A stretch of DNA of 39,835 nt from an uncultured Woeseiaceae bacterium (GTDB lineage Bacteria; Pseudomonadota; Gammaproteobacteria; Steroidobacterales; Woeseiaceae), in assembly GCA_945788625.1 (NCBI GenBank), contig CALZMQ010000031.1:1-39835 (forward strand), read 5' to 3'. The notes beneath the pieces were generated by a model, which worked only from the letters and a program-made list of their open reading frames with translations, was not told where the DNA came from and made no database searches. A program made the position numbers and the translations under genes. This document shows positions 18,094 through 26,546 of the stretch, piece by piece (within the stretch, counting starts at the first letter, position 1; every line of letters starts with the position of its first letter).

Positions 18094-18119
18094 AGACAGG
18101 ACTACAAGGAATTATTGAG

Positions 18120-19733
18120 ATGACTAAGAAACGAAACGCACGGCATTACGACGCGCCGCAGCTTCACGGAGATCATCCGCGTCCTGTCACCCGACGCCAG
18201 TTCGTCGCGCAGGGATTCATGACCGGCGCCGCCTACACCGTTGGTGGCATGGCGGGCATGTTTGGCATGCCGCGTGCCGCACTGGGGCACCACCTGTCCA
18301 ACGACCTGGACAATCTGCTGGCCACCCCGTGCAACATCACGGACGGCGCAGGCAAGATCCCGTTCATCGCTTTCGACCTTGCCGGTGGCGCGAACATTGC
18401 CGGGTCGAACGTACTGGTCGGCAAAGAGGGTGGTCAGAGCGACTTCGTGAGCACGGCCGGCTACGAGAAGATGGGGCTGCCCGGCGACATGGTTCCCGGC
18501 CTCAACGACCCCAACGGCGACCCGTATGCGAACTTCGACCTCGGGTTGGGCTTCCACCTCGACAGCGCGTTCCGCCGCGGCATCATGTCGGTCGTCAGCC
18601 CCACGACAGCGGCCAATACAAATGGCGCCGTCATCCCGGCTCGCTCCGATAACGATACGGGCAACAACCCGCATAACCCGATGTACGGCATTGCACGCGC
18701 CGGCGCGAAGGGGTCCATCCTCACGCTTGCCGGATCGGAAAATACCGATTCTGGCGGTAATTCGATGCTGCCGGCTGCGCTGTTCGATCCGGAGCTGCGG
18801 CCTACGAAGGTGGATCGCCCCAGCGACGTGGTCAATCTCGTCGACACGGGCGAGCTGGTCGGCATCCTCTCCGAAAACGATGCGACGGCGGTGATGGAGT
18901 CCATCTATCGCCTCAGTGACCAGAAGATGGCCAATGTCAACACGCAAATCGCGAACGATGCCGCCATCAAGCAAGCAGTGCGCTGTGGCTACCTGAAGGC
19001 AGCGGATATTGCCAAACGATTCGGCGCCACGCCGATCGACCCGAGTGTCGATCCTGATATCGTTGCGGCAGACGGCTCCGGCATCTTCACGACCGCCGAA
19101 TTCACAGACGGCAGCCGTGATGCCCGGGAATTCCAGAAGACCGCCTCTGTCATGAAGCTCGTCATGAACGGGTTCGCCGGCGCAGGCACCATCGAGATGG
19201 GTGGCTACGACTATCATGGGGGTGCGCGCGCAGAAGGTGAAGTCAAGGACTTCCGCGCCGGTCGTTGCATGGGCGCCTGCCTCGAGTACGCCGCGCGGCT
19301 CGGCAAGCCGCTGATGATGTACGTCTTCAGCGATGGCTCACTGTCTTCGAACGGCACGATCGACAATTCGGTCGACGGCCGCGGCAAAGGCGAGTGGTCA
19401 AGCGACAACTCCTCGACCGCAGGTGCGTTCTTCCTGGTCTACAACCCGACCCGGCAGCCGACGATTATCGGCGCCACGCCGGAGGAACAGGCGGTGCACC
19501 AGCAGATCGGCTACATGGACGCCGGCGGCTCCGTGCAACGCGCGGCAACGCCTGCGGCGAATAACGTCAACCTGCTCGTCAACACGGTGATACTCAACTA
19601 CATGGCCCTGCACGGTGAGCAGGGTAATTTCGGAACGCTGTTCCCGAATCATGGTCTGGGCAACGCCTCAATGCAGGACAGCCTGACAGCGTTCACCCCG
19701 ATCGTGAACGGGATCATTACCAACCCCGTATAG
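18120..19733 (+). CDS. Tat-exported DUF1501-like protein
   Basis: The 537-residue protein starts at MTKKRNARHYDAP; the frame opens further upstream but inside the preceding gene. A twin-arginine motif (TRRQFVAQGF, RR at 25-26) is followed by a hydrophobic stretch. GGYDYHGG at about 361-368, then VFSDGSLSSNG and GEWSSDNSSTAGAFFLV, parallel the DUF1501 series GWDTH, SEFGRT and DHG. DUF1501 belongs to the alkaline-phosphatase-like fold and is usually encoded beside c-heme proteins, as here. Catalytic activity is not established for the family. It ends the rightward operon before a strong terminator. Tat export suggests folding, perhaps with a cofactor, before export. Confidence 0.72.
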   Translation: MTKKRNARHYDAPQLHGDHPRPVTRRQFVAQGFMTGAAYTVGGMAGMFGMPRAALGHHLSNDLDNLLATPCNITDGAGKIPFIAFDLAGGANIAGSNVLVGKEGGQSDFVSTAGYEKMGLPGDMVPGLNDPNGDPYANFDLGLGFHLDSAFRRGIMSVVSPTTAANTNGAVIPARSDNDTGNNPHNPMYGIARAGAKGSILTLAGSENTDSGGNSMLPAALFDPELRPTKVDRPSDVVNLVDTGELVGILSENDATAVMESIYRLSDQKMANVNTQIANDAAIKQAVRCGYLKAADIAKRFGATPIDPSVDPDIVAADGSGIFTTAEFTDGSRDAREFQKTASVMKLVMNGFAGAGTIEMGGYDYHGGARAEGEVKDFRAGRCMGACLEYAARLGKPLMMYVFSDGSLSSNGTIDNSVDGRGKGEWSSDNSSTAGAFFLVYNPTRQPTIIGATPEEQAVHQQIGYMDAGGSVQRAATPAANNVNLLVNTVILNYMALHGEQGNFGTLFPNHGLGNASMQDSLTAFTPIVNGIITNPV

Positions 19734-19782
19734 CGAATCGCTATACGTCATGCCAGGCTGCCCCCATCAGCCCGGCGAAGAT

Positions 19783-19818
19783 ACGGCCGGTCGTTCCCCT
19801 TCGACTGGCCGTTTTTTT
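19783..19818 (+). terminator. Rho-independent terminator after the DUF1501-like gene
   Basis: Arms of 11 nt (19783-19793 and 19802-19812) pair with a single G-U wobble around an 8-nt loop and run directly into seven T residues. It closes the rightward three-gene operon and lies just upstream of the methyltransferase gene. Confidence 0.88.
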
Positions 19819-19835
19819 GTATGCATAATCCGCCC

Positions 19836-21203
19836 ATGAAAGAGTTAAGCGCACGCCTCGCGTGCCCCCGCTGCGACAAGACGCCCCTGGATCAGGCAGA
19901 CGATGGTCTCCACTGCAAGGCGTGCAAGGTCGATTTCCCGTCGCTCAACGGCATTCCATGGATGTTCGCGGAACCGCAGGCAAGCCTTGGCGAGTGGCGC
20001 AGCCGCCTGCAATTCGCTTTGCAGACACTCGGCCACGAAATCGCGGGGCTCGAGAAAGAACTGAAGAACAAGGACCTGCATTCGCTGACCCGGCGCCGCG
20101 TCGAACGATACAAGAAGGCGGTCGAACAGCATCAGCGATCGCTGCAGCAGTTGCTGCGCCCTGTCGACGTGCAATCCCTGCACGGCGATTACGAGACTTA
20201 CCTGGCGCTACGAACCCGGCTGCCGGCAGACCAGGGCCTGAACACGTACTACGCGAACGTTCATCGCGATTGGGCATGGGGCGAAGAAGAGAACGACGCT
20301 TCGTTGAAACAGATCCAGGCCGTACTTCACGATCACGCCGAACTCGGCGACGTACTGGTTCTCGGTGCAGGCGCCGGCCGGCTCGCGTACGACGTGCACA
20401 TGCGCCTCGACTGCGACACAACCGTGGCGATGGATTTCAATCCCTTGCTCATGCTGGTGGCGCAGGCAGCCTGCAATGGCGAACAACTGAAACTCTACGA
20501 GTTTCCAATAGCGCCGCTGGCGCTGGAGGACGATGCCATACTGCGCACGCTGTCAGCGCCCGAAAGCGTGCGCGACGGTTTTCACCTGGTCCTCGGCGAC
20601 GCCCTGCGCGCCCCGTTCCCGCAGAAGTCCTTCGACACCGTGATCACGCCCTGGTTGATCGATATCATTACCGACGACCTCCCCTTGCTCGCGGCACGCA
20701 TAAACGGTCTCTTGCGCAAGAACGGTCGCTGGCTCAACTTCGGCTCGCTGGCCTTCTCGAATCCGGAGCGCGCGCGCCGCTACAGTCCCGAGGAAACCAA
20801 GGCCATCGTCGGCGAGAATGGTTTCTCCGATCCCTATGTTTCGCAGAAGACGATTCCCTACATGTGCTCGCCCGCCAGCCGGCACGGCCGGCGCGAGAAG
20901 GTCTTTTCGTTTTCCGCTTACAAGGAACGCAACGCCAAAAAGCCCGAACGCTACAAAGCTCTGCCCGACTGGATCGTTACAGGTAATGACCCGGTGCCGC
21001 TGTCCTCTTCTTTCCGAACCCAGGCGATGACGACGCAGATTTACTCGTTCATCATGTCCCTGATCGACGGTAAACGTTCAATAAAGGAAATGGCGACGGT
21101 GCTCGAAAAGCAAAAACTCATGAGCAAGGAAGAAGCCGAACCGGCGATACGTTCTTTCCTGACGAAAATGTACGACGATTCGCAAAAGCAGTCAGGGTTC
21201 TGA
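19836..21203 (+). CDS. Zinc-ribbon / N2227-like methyltransferase / PqqD-like fusion
   Basis: I use ATG 19836 (MKELSARLAC); an ATG five codons upstream is also possible. The product has 455 residues. A Trm112-like zinc ribbon has Cys pairs at 10/13 and 27/30. A charged, probably coiled-coil stretch follows at about 65-108. NVHRDWAWGEEEND at about 141-154 resembles the RDWS/ER segment of carnosine N-methyltransferase (N2227) proteins, and GAGAGR at 177-182 is the SAM-binding loop. The last 50 residues (SFIMSLIDGKRSIKEMATVL) look like a PqqD-type winged helix, which often binds peptides. I infer SAM-dependent methylation of a peptide or small molecule. No clear ribosome site is seen. Confidence 0.78.
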   Translation: MKELSARLACPRCDKTPLDQADDGLHCKACKVDFPSLNGIPWMFAEPQASLGEWRSRLQFALQTLGHEIAGLEKELKNKDLHSLTRRRVERYKKAVEQHQRSLQQLLRPVDVQSLHGDYETYLALRTRLPADQGLNTYYANVHRDWAWGEEENDASLKQIQAVLHDHAELGDVLVLGAGAGRLAYDVHMRLDCDTTVAMDFNPLLMLVAQAACNGEQLKLYEFPIAPLALEDDAILRTLSAPESVRDGFHLVLGDALRAPFPQKSFDTVITPWLIDIITDDLPLLAARINGLLRKNGRWLNFGSLAFSNPERARRYSPEETKAIVGENGFSDPYVSQKTIPYMCSPASRHGRREKVFSFSAYKERNAKKPERYKALPDWIVTGNDPVPLSSSFRTQAMTTQIYSFIMSLIDGKRSIKEMATVLEKQKLMSKEEAEPAIRSFLTKMYDDSQKQSGF

Positions 21204-22115
21204 CTGGCCCGGCGGCGTGATCTGCTTCTGTATATAGGCGCCGATCTTGCGAATCCCCCTGCGCGCCTCCGGCATCTTGCCGATAAAAATCTGGAACACG
21301 TGCCACATTTCGGGCCAGACCTCGATCTCGATTTCATTACCTGCTTCTTTCATCTTTTCGGCGAAGCGCGTCGAATCGCTGAGCAATATTTCGTCGTCGC
21401 CGACCTGGATACAGGTCGGCGGCAGACCGGCAACGTTTGCAAAGACAGGCGAAACCAGCGGGTTACGCAAGTCGGCGCCTTCTTCGCAATAGTTGCGCGC
21501 GACGACCGGTATATCCTTCGCGTCGAACCAGGGGTCCTGGTCCGCGCGCGTGCGTGCCGACTCACCGCTGGCGGTAACGTCCAGGAACGGCGAAAGCAGC
21601 ACCGCAGCAGCCGGCATCGGATCGCCCGCATGTCGCAGCGCCAGCAGCGTCGCGACAGTCAGGCCGCCTCCGGCGGAGTCGCCGGCGATCAGGATGTCTC
21701 CGGCTCCGTAACCGTCCGCAAGCAGCGCGCGATAGACATTGACCGCATCGTCGATGGCTGCGGGAAATTTGTGCTCGGGGGCCAATCGATATTCCGGCAG
21801 CAATGCGTTGATGCCCGCGGCGCGCGCGATGTGGCTGACCATTTGCCGATGCGTGCCGCAATTGCCGACGACGTAGGCGCCGCCATGCAGGTAAAGCAAT
21901 ACCTTGCCGGCGGCTGCGTCTTTTGGGCGCAGCCATTCTGCGTACAGGCCGCTGATTTCGGTTGTCTCCACGCTAACGCGGCGCGCGGTCCGCAGCAGCC
22001 GGGCGATCCTGTTGAGCTTTTCGCGCAGTTCCTGCACCTCGATGGTCTCGGCATCCATACCTTTTACAAACCGGGAGGTGATCCATCGAATCGCTTTTGC
22101 GCGCAGGCTGGCCAT
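21192..22115 (-). CDS. HSL-family alpha/beta hydrolase (esterase)
   Basis: The 307-residue protein starts at MASLRAKAIRW. The long open frame upstream is composition-driven and crosses the divergent dehalogenase start. The oxyanion motif HGGA at 77-80, nucleophile S147 in GDSAGG, acid near D240 in the VGDDEILLSDS segment and H272 in WPEMWHVFQ give the full hormone-sensitive-lipase-type triad. Members hydrolyse esters of short to medium acids and are usually cytoplasmic; no signal peptide is visible. Its stop overlaps that of the convergent methyltransferase gene by 12 nt. The substrate is unknown. Confidence 0.92.
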   Translation of the reverse strand: MASLRAKAIRWITSRFVKGMDAETIEVQELREKLNRIARLLRTARRVSVETTEISGLYAEWLRPKDAAAGKVLLYLHGGAYVVGNCGTHRQMVSHIARAAGINALLPEYRLAPEHKFPAAIDDAVNVYRALLADGYGAGDILIAGDSAGGGLTVATLLALRHAGDPMPAAAVLLSPFLDVTASGESARTRADQDPWFDAKDIPVVARNYCEEGADLRNPLVSPVFANVAGLPPTCIQVGDDEILLSDSTRFAEKMKEAGNEIEIEVWPEMWHVFQIFIGKMPEARRGIRKIGAYIQKQITPPGQSEP

Positions 22116-22145
22116 ACAGCTTCCATCTTCAGTGGCAGATGCGAC

Positions 22146-22151
22146 TATGAT
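22146..22151 (+). promoter_or_regulatory. Candidate -10 element for the dehalogenase gene
   Basis: TATGAT lies 30 nt upstream of the ATG in the 65-bp divergent gap. I cannot see a good -35 at 16-18 nt, so this is only a candidate. Confidence 0.3.
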
Positions 22152-22180
22152 AGGCGCAATCCTCGTTCGGGAATACACGC

Positions 22181-23080
22181 ATGAAAACGATTCGGACTCC
22201 GGATTCACGGTTCGAGAATTTGCCAGGCTACGACTTCTCGGCAAACTATGTGGACGTTGACGGCATGCGCATGCACTACGTCGATGAGGGTCCGCGAGAC
22301 GGCGACACCGTCCTGTTACTGCACGGTGAACCGAGTTGGTCGTACCTCTATCGGCACATGATTCCGCCGCTCCGCGACGCCGGCCTGCGCGTCGTCGCGC
22401 CCGACCTGATCGGCTTCGGAAAGTCGGACAAACCAATAGCAAAAAGCGACTACAGCTACGCGAGACACGTCGACTGGATGAAGAACTTCATCGAATCGAT
22501 TGACCTCACCAGCATCACGCTGTTTGGCCATGACTGGGGTTCGCTGATCGGCCTGCGCGTCGCGGCCGAGAACGAAAATCGATTTGCGCGCGTCGCGCTC
22601 GGCAACGGCGCAATGCCCACGGGCGACCAGGAGATGCCGCGGGCGTTCCTTATCTGGCGCGCGTTCGCCCGCTACAGCCCGTGGTTTCCGATTGGCAAGA
22701 TAATCCAGCAGGGAACCGTCACGGAATTGCCCGATCAGGTCATTGCGGCCTACGACGCACCGTTCCCATCTGCGAATTACAAGGCCGGCGCACGCGCGTT
22801 TCCGGCGCTCGTGCCGGCAAGGCCCGACGACCCGGCCAGCGAGGCCAACCGTGCGGCCTGGGCCGTATTCAGGCAATGGCAAAAGCCGTTCCTGACGACG
22901 TTCAGCAACAGGGACCCGATCACTCGAGGCGGTGAAATACCCTGGCAGGAAACAGTGCCCGGCGCGCAGAACCGCGAGCACGTGAAAATCCGCAATGCCG
23001 GTCATTTTCTGCAGGAAGACAAGGGCCCGGAACTGGCAGAGGTTCTCATCAAATTCGTGAAAGACGAGCGCCAGGGATGA
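22181..23080 (+). CDS. dhmA: Haloalkane dehalogenase, subfamily I type
   Basis: The 299-residue protein follows the class I haloalkane dehalogenase plan. HGEPSWSYLYRHM at 48-60 forms the oxyanion region. D118 in GHDWGS is the nucleophile, with W119 as a halide-binding residue. D247 in NRDPIT is the acid and H277 in NAGHF the base. The enzyme replaces a carbon-halogen bond with a hydroxyl, releasing halide. This set is distinctive, but close relatives in the alpha/beta-hydrolase fold include epoxide hydrolases, so substrate range needs assay. It is divergent from the esterase gene and its transcript runs into a long hairpin at 23088-23162. Confidence 0.87.
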   Translation: MKTIRTPDSRFENLPGYDFSANYVDVDGMRMHYVDEGPRDGDTVLLLHGEPSWSYLYRHMIPPLRDAGLRVVAPDLIGFGKSDKPIAKSDYSYARHVDWMKNFIESIDLTSITLFGHDWGSLIGLRVAAENENRFARVALGNGAMPTGDQEMPRAFLIWRAFARYSPWFPIGKIIQQGTVTELPDQVIAAYDAPFPSANYKAGARAFPALVPARPDDPASEANRAAWAVFRQWQKPFLTTFSNRDPITRGGEIPWQETVPGAQNREHVKIRNAGHFLQEDKGPELAEVLIKFVKDERQG

Positions 23081-23087
23081 CAGACGG

Positions 23088-23162
23088 CGCGGATGGGACG
23101 TTTATCAGCGAGACATAAAGCGAGCGCAGCGAGACAGTCCGTTGATGAACGTCCCGTCCGCG
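23088..23162 (+). repeat. Long imperfect inverted repeat in convergent gap
   Basis: Arms 23088-23110 and 23140-23162 (23 nt each) match at 20 positions. The three differences are G-U pairs in plus-strand RNA, so that transcript can form an unbroken 23-bp stem with a 29-nt loop; minus-strand RNA would have A-C mismatches. The loop holds the repeated word GCGAGACA. It fills the gap between the dehalogenase stop and the ferredoxin stop and probably acts as a 3'-end structure or repetitive palindrome. Confidence 0.75.
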
Positions 23163-23170
23163 TCCCCTGT

Positions 23171-23494
23171 TTATCGCTCGAGGTACTGCAGCTTGTCTTT
23201 CACGTCACGCCACTCGTCGGCATCCTCGGGCGGATCTTTCATCTCGGTGATGACCGGCCATTTCTGCGACAGCTCGGTATTGAGCTCGAGAAAATGCTCC
23301 TGGCCGGCCGGCAGCTCGTCTTCCGAGTAGATAGCCTCTACCGGGCATTCCGGTTCGCACAAGGTGCAGTCGATGCACTCGTCGGGGTCGATGACGAGAA
23401 AATTCGGGCCCTCGTGGAAACAGTCCACGGGGCAAACCTCGACACAGTCGGTCAGTTTGCACTTGATACAGGCTTCGGTGACAACGAAGGTCAT
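23171..23494 (-). CDS. fdxA: 7Fe ferredoxin (FdxA type)
   Basis: The 107-residue protein starts at [12 protein letters not shown], with GAGG a few bases upstream of the ATG at 23494. Cysteines at 9, 12, 17 and 21 ([13 protein letters not shown]) and at 40, 43, 46 and 50 ([11 protein letters not shown]) give the classic 3Fe-4S plus 4Fe-4S arrangement of FdxA. The C-terminal extension is acidic. It carries electrons in the cytoplasm. It is divergent from korAB across a gap of about 160 bp, so it is a natural candidate for the electron acceptor of that oxidoreductase; this is inference from position. Confidence 0.95.
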   Translation of the reverse strand: MTFVVTEACIKCKLTDCVEVCPVDCFHEGPNFLVIDPDECIDCTLCEPECPVEAIYSEDELPAGQEHFLELNTELSQKWPVITEMKDPPEDADEWRDVKDKLQYLER

Positions 23495-23652
23495 GCTGGG
23501 TACCTCACTTTCCGGACCGCGTACGCTATGCGAAGTCGCGCCGCTAATCAAGCTGCGAATTGTGCACATGACAGGGAATGCGTCGATTGCGCTAAACTCA
23601 CGATCACACGCCCATTCCGGCATCTGCCGAAAATCGAAAAGCATCAATTTTA

Positions 23653-25491
23653 GTGAATAAAAACAAGGACGTAGACTCAATTGTCGTCCGTATTGCGGGA
23701 GACTCAGGCGACGGCATCCAGCTCATGGGATCGCAGTTTGCCGTCTCCACGGCGCTCTCGGGCAGCGATTTCGCGACTTTCCCCGACTATCCGGCGGAAA
23801 TCCGGGCGCCGGTCGGCACAACGTTCGGCGTCTCGGCCTACCAGATCAACCTGGGCGGAGGACCGATCACCACTGCCGGTGATGCGCCGGACGTGCTGGT
23901 CGCTTTCAACCCTGCCGCCCTCAAGGTCAGCCTGCCCATGCTGCGCAAGGGCGCGCTCGTCATCATCAACAACGACAGCTTCACGCGCCGCAATCTCACC
24001 AAGGCCGGCTACCTCGACGACCCGCGCGACGACGACCGCCTGGTCGATTTCCAGGTCGTCGCAGCCGACATCAGCCGGCTCAACCTCGAGGCGGTCAAGG
24101 AATTCGGGCTCAGCAAAAGCGAAGGCGGCCGATGCAAGAACTTCTGGGCACTGGGCGTGTTGATGTGGATGTTCGATCGCGATCTCGCCCCGATCGAAGA
24201 CTGGGTCAGGCAAAGAATGGCCGCACACCCGACGCTGCGCGACGCCAATATCACTGCCCTGCACGCCGGGCACGCCTACGGAGAAACCGCTGAACTCGCG
24301 GCGGCCCTGCCGCAGATCGAATTGCCCGCCGCCCAGCTCGAGCCCGGCGAGTACCGCAGTATCACCGGTGCCGAAGCCCTTGCGCTCGGTATCGCGGCAG
24401 CCGGCGAACTGGCGGACCGCCAGGTCATGTTCTGCTCCTACCCGATTACGCCCGCGTCGCCTTTGCTGCATCGGCTGACACGCCTCGGCGAGCTGGGCGT
24501 CGGCACGTTCCAGGCGGAGGACGAGATTGCGGCTATCTGCGCCGCCATCGGTGCGTCTTACGGCGGCATGATCGGCGTGACTTCCAGTTCCGGCCCGGGA
24601 ATCGCGCTGAAAACCGAGGCGATGGGGCTCGCGGTCAACGCAGAATTGCCGCTGGTCATCGTCAACTGGCAACGCGGTGGCCCGTCAACGGGATTGCCGA
24701 CCAAGACCGAACAATCGGACCTGTACCAGGCAGTGTACGGGCGCAACGCGGACACCCCGATTCCCGTCGTGTCGGCGTCGACATCCGGCGAGTGTTTCGA
24801 CATGGCGATCGAAGCCGTACGCATTGCGTTGCGGCATATGACGCCCGTCATCTTGCTGGCCGACGGATATCTTTCGAACGCGGCCGAACCGTGGCGTATT
24901 CCGGACATGTCTTCATTCGCGCCGATCGAAACCAACGCCGTACGCACATCCGACGACGACCCACAGCGGACGGCATTCACACGCGACGCCGACAGTTACG
25001 GTCGCCCGTGGATCTCGCCGGGCCAGCCCGAACTCATGCACCGCATCGGCGGACTCGAAAAAGACGTCGCGAGCGGGCACATATCCTACGATCCGGCCAA
25101 TCACCAGGAGATGACCGAGCTCCGCGCCGCCAAGGTCGAGTCCGTCGCGGGATTCCTGCCGCCGCAACAACTGGAATGCGGTCCCGACAAGGGCAGCCTT
25201 GTCGTCGTTGGCTGGGGCTCGACTTACGGACCCATCTACCAGGCCGTGCGCTCGACCGGCACGAGTTTCATTCACCTGCGTTACCTCAGCCCGCTGCCGG
25301 GGAACCTCGGCGAATTGTTGTCGGGGTTCGACAAGATCCTGGTTCCAGAGATGAACGCCGGGCAGCTTTGCACGTTGTTGCGTGACAAACTCGGCGTGCA
25401 CCCGATTTCCTATTCCAAGGTCAGCGGACAGCCTTTCCTTATCAGCGAGCTGATCGGGAAGATCGAGTCTCTGAAGGACGAACCGTCATGA
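23653..25491 (+). CDS. korA: 2-oxoacid:ferredoxin oxidoreductase, fused gamma-alpha subunit
   Basis: The 612-residue protein starts at GTG 23653 ([12 protein letters not shown]). The first 190 residues are the gamma domain ([18 protein letters not shown], then [20 protein letters not shown]). From about 225 on is the alpha domain, with [35 protein letters not shown], the typical YPITP motif, and later [18 protein letters not shown]. This is the 2-oxoglutarate-ferredoxin-oxidoreductase type, oxidising a 2-oxoacid to an acyl-CoA with reduction of ferredoxin. The gene overlaps korB by four bases. No clear ribosome site precedes the GTG. 2-oxoglutarate is the likely substrate but is not provable from sequence. 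Confidence 0.93.
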   Translation: MNKNKDVDSIVVRIAGDSGDGIQLMGSQFAVSTALSGSDFATFPDYPAEIRAPVGTTFGVSAYQINLGGGPITTAGDAPDVLVAFNPAALKVSLPMLRKGALVIINNDSFTRRNLTKAGYLDDPRDDDRLVDFQVVAADISRLNLEAVKEFGLSKSEGGRCKNFWALGVLMWMFDRDLAPIEDWVRQRMAAHPTLRDANITALHAGHAYGETAELAAALPQIELPAAQLEPGEYRSITGAEALALGIAAAGELADRQVMFCSYPITPASPLLHRLTRLGELGVGTFQAEDEIAAICAAIGASYGGMIGVTSSSGPGIALKTEAMGLAVNAELPLVIVNWQRGGPSTGLPTKTEQSDLYQAVYGRNADTPIPVVSASTSGECFDMAIEAVRIALRHMTPVILLADGYLSNAAEPWRIPDMSSFAPIETNAVRTSDDDPQRTAFTRDADSYGRPWISPGQPELMHRIGGLEKDVASGHISYDPANHQEMTELRAAKVESVAGFLPPQQLECGPDKGSLVVVGWGSTYGPIYQAVRSTGTSFIHLRYLSPLPGNLGELLSGFDKILVPEMNAGQLCTLLRDKLGVHPISYSKVSGQPFLISELIGKIESLKDEPS

Positions 25492-26474
25492 GCCAGAAAC
25501 TGACAGCCAAGGATTTTGCAACCTCACAGGAGGTTCGCTGGTGCCCGGGTTGCGGCGACTACGCGATACTGAAGTCGGTGACCCAGGCACTCGCCGATGT
25601 CGGGGCCCGACCCGAATCGACGGCATTCGTGTCGGGCATCGGCTGCGCCGCACGCTTCCCCTATTACATCGAGTCCTACGGATTCCACACGATTCACGGC
25701 CGCGCGCCCGCCATCGCAACCGGCCTGAAGCTGGCGAATCCGGAGCTCGACGTCTGGGTGGTAACCGGTGACGGCGATGGTTTGTCCATTGGTAGCAACC
25801 ATCTTATGCATGCTTTGCGGCGCAACGTCGGCCTGAAAATACTCCTGTTCAACAACGAGATTTACGGCCTCACGAAAGGACAGTACTCGCCGACCTCACG
25901 CGTCGGTACGACTTCGCCATCGAGCCCTAGAGGATCGGTCGATACGCCCGTGAGCCCGGGTCATTTCGCGCTTGGCGCAGGTGCGAAGTTCTTCGCGCGC
26001 GGCATCGATATCGACAAGGTCGGTATGAGCGACGTCTTGCAACAGGCGCATGCGTTTCATGGCACCTCGCTTGTCGAAATATTCCAGAACTGCATCGTCT
26101 ACAACGAAGACGTGTTCGGGAGTTTCACGGAGCGCAAAAACGCTGCAAACACGCAATTGCATCTCAAGCACGGTGAGCCGATGCTGTTCGGAGAAGGCAA
26201 CGACAAGGGAATCCGCTTCAACCCCGGCACCTGGTCACTCGAAGTTGTCGATGCAACCGAATCGCCGGACGACGTACTCGTTCACGACGAAGGCAACGCG
26301 GTCGTCGCGAGAATGCTGATTGATCTTCACATGCCGGTTGCATTAGGTGTGATCTACCGACAGCCCGCCGTCAGTTACGAGGACGCGTTTTACTCGCACC
26401 ATCCCTCGCGCATGCAACGCACGAAGAGCATCACGGATTTCATCACGGGTCCGAGCAGCTGGACCGTAGACTAG
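25488..26474 (+). CDS. korB: 2-oxoacid:ferredoxin oxidoreductase beta subunit
   Basis: The 328-residue protein contains RWCPGCGDYAIL with C19 and C22, plus C53 in GIGCAARFP, all expected iron-sulfur or conserved sites. The thiamine-diphosphate motif GDGDGLS at 94-100 is followed by NNEIYGLTKGQYSPTS at 122 on. It completes the KorAB enzyme with the upstream gamma-alpha subunit, with which it shares an ATGA junction. No delta-type ferredoxin subunit is fused or adjacent in the operon; the divergent fdxA may supply that role. Confidence 0.95.
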   Translation: MSQKLTAKDFATSQEVRWCPGCGDYAILKSVTQALADVGARPESTAFVSGIGCAARFPYYIESYGFHTIHGRAPAIATGLKLANPELDVWVVTGDGDGLSIGSNHLMHALRRNVGLKILLFNNEIYGLTKGQYSPTSRVGTTSPSSPRGSVDTPVSPGHFALGAGAKFFARGIDIDKVGMSDVLQQAHAFHGTSLVEIFQNCIVYNEDVFGSFTERKNAANTQLHLKHGEPMLFGEGNDKGIRFNPGTWSLEVVDATESPDDVLVHDEGNAVVARMLIDLHMPVALGVIYRQPAVSYEDAFYSHHPSRMQRTKSITDFITGPSSWTVD

Positions 26475-26497
26475 GTGAAATTGGCGTCAGATAAAGG

Positions 26498-26510
26498 CGC
26501 GCCTTGCGCG
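26498..26510. terminator. Possible weak bidirectional terminator
   Basis: CGCGC and GCGCG pair around CTT in the gap between the convergent korB and acetamidase genes. On the plus strand a short T-run follows some bases later (GCTGCTTTTC). The stem is only five pairs, so this is weak. Confidence 0.25.
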
Positions 26511-26546
26511 GCTGCTTTTCTCAGCGCCGGCTGTCAGCAAGAAGGC

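Noticed and set aside
18102..19217. Minus-strand open frame of 371 codons
   Set aside because: It is antisense to the DUF1501-like gene and is composed of unstructured His/Arg/Val-rich sequence.
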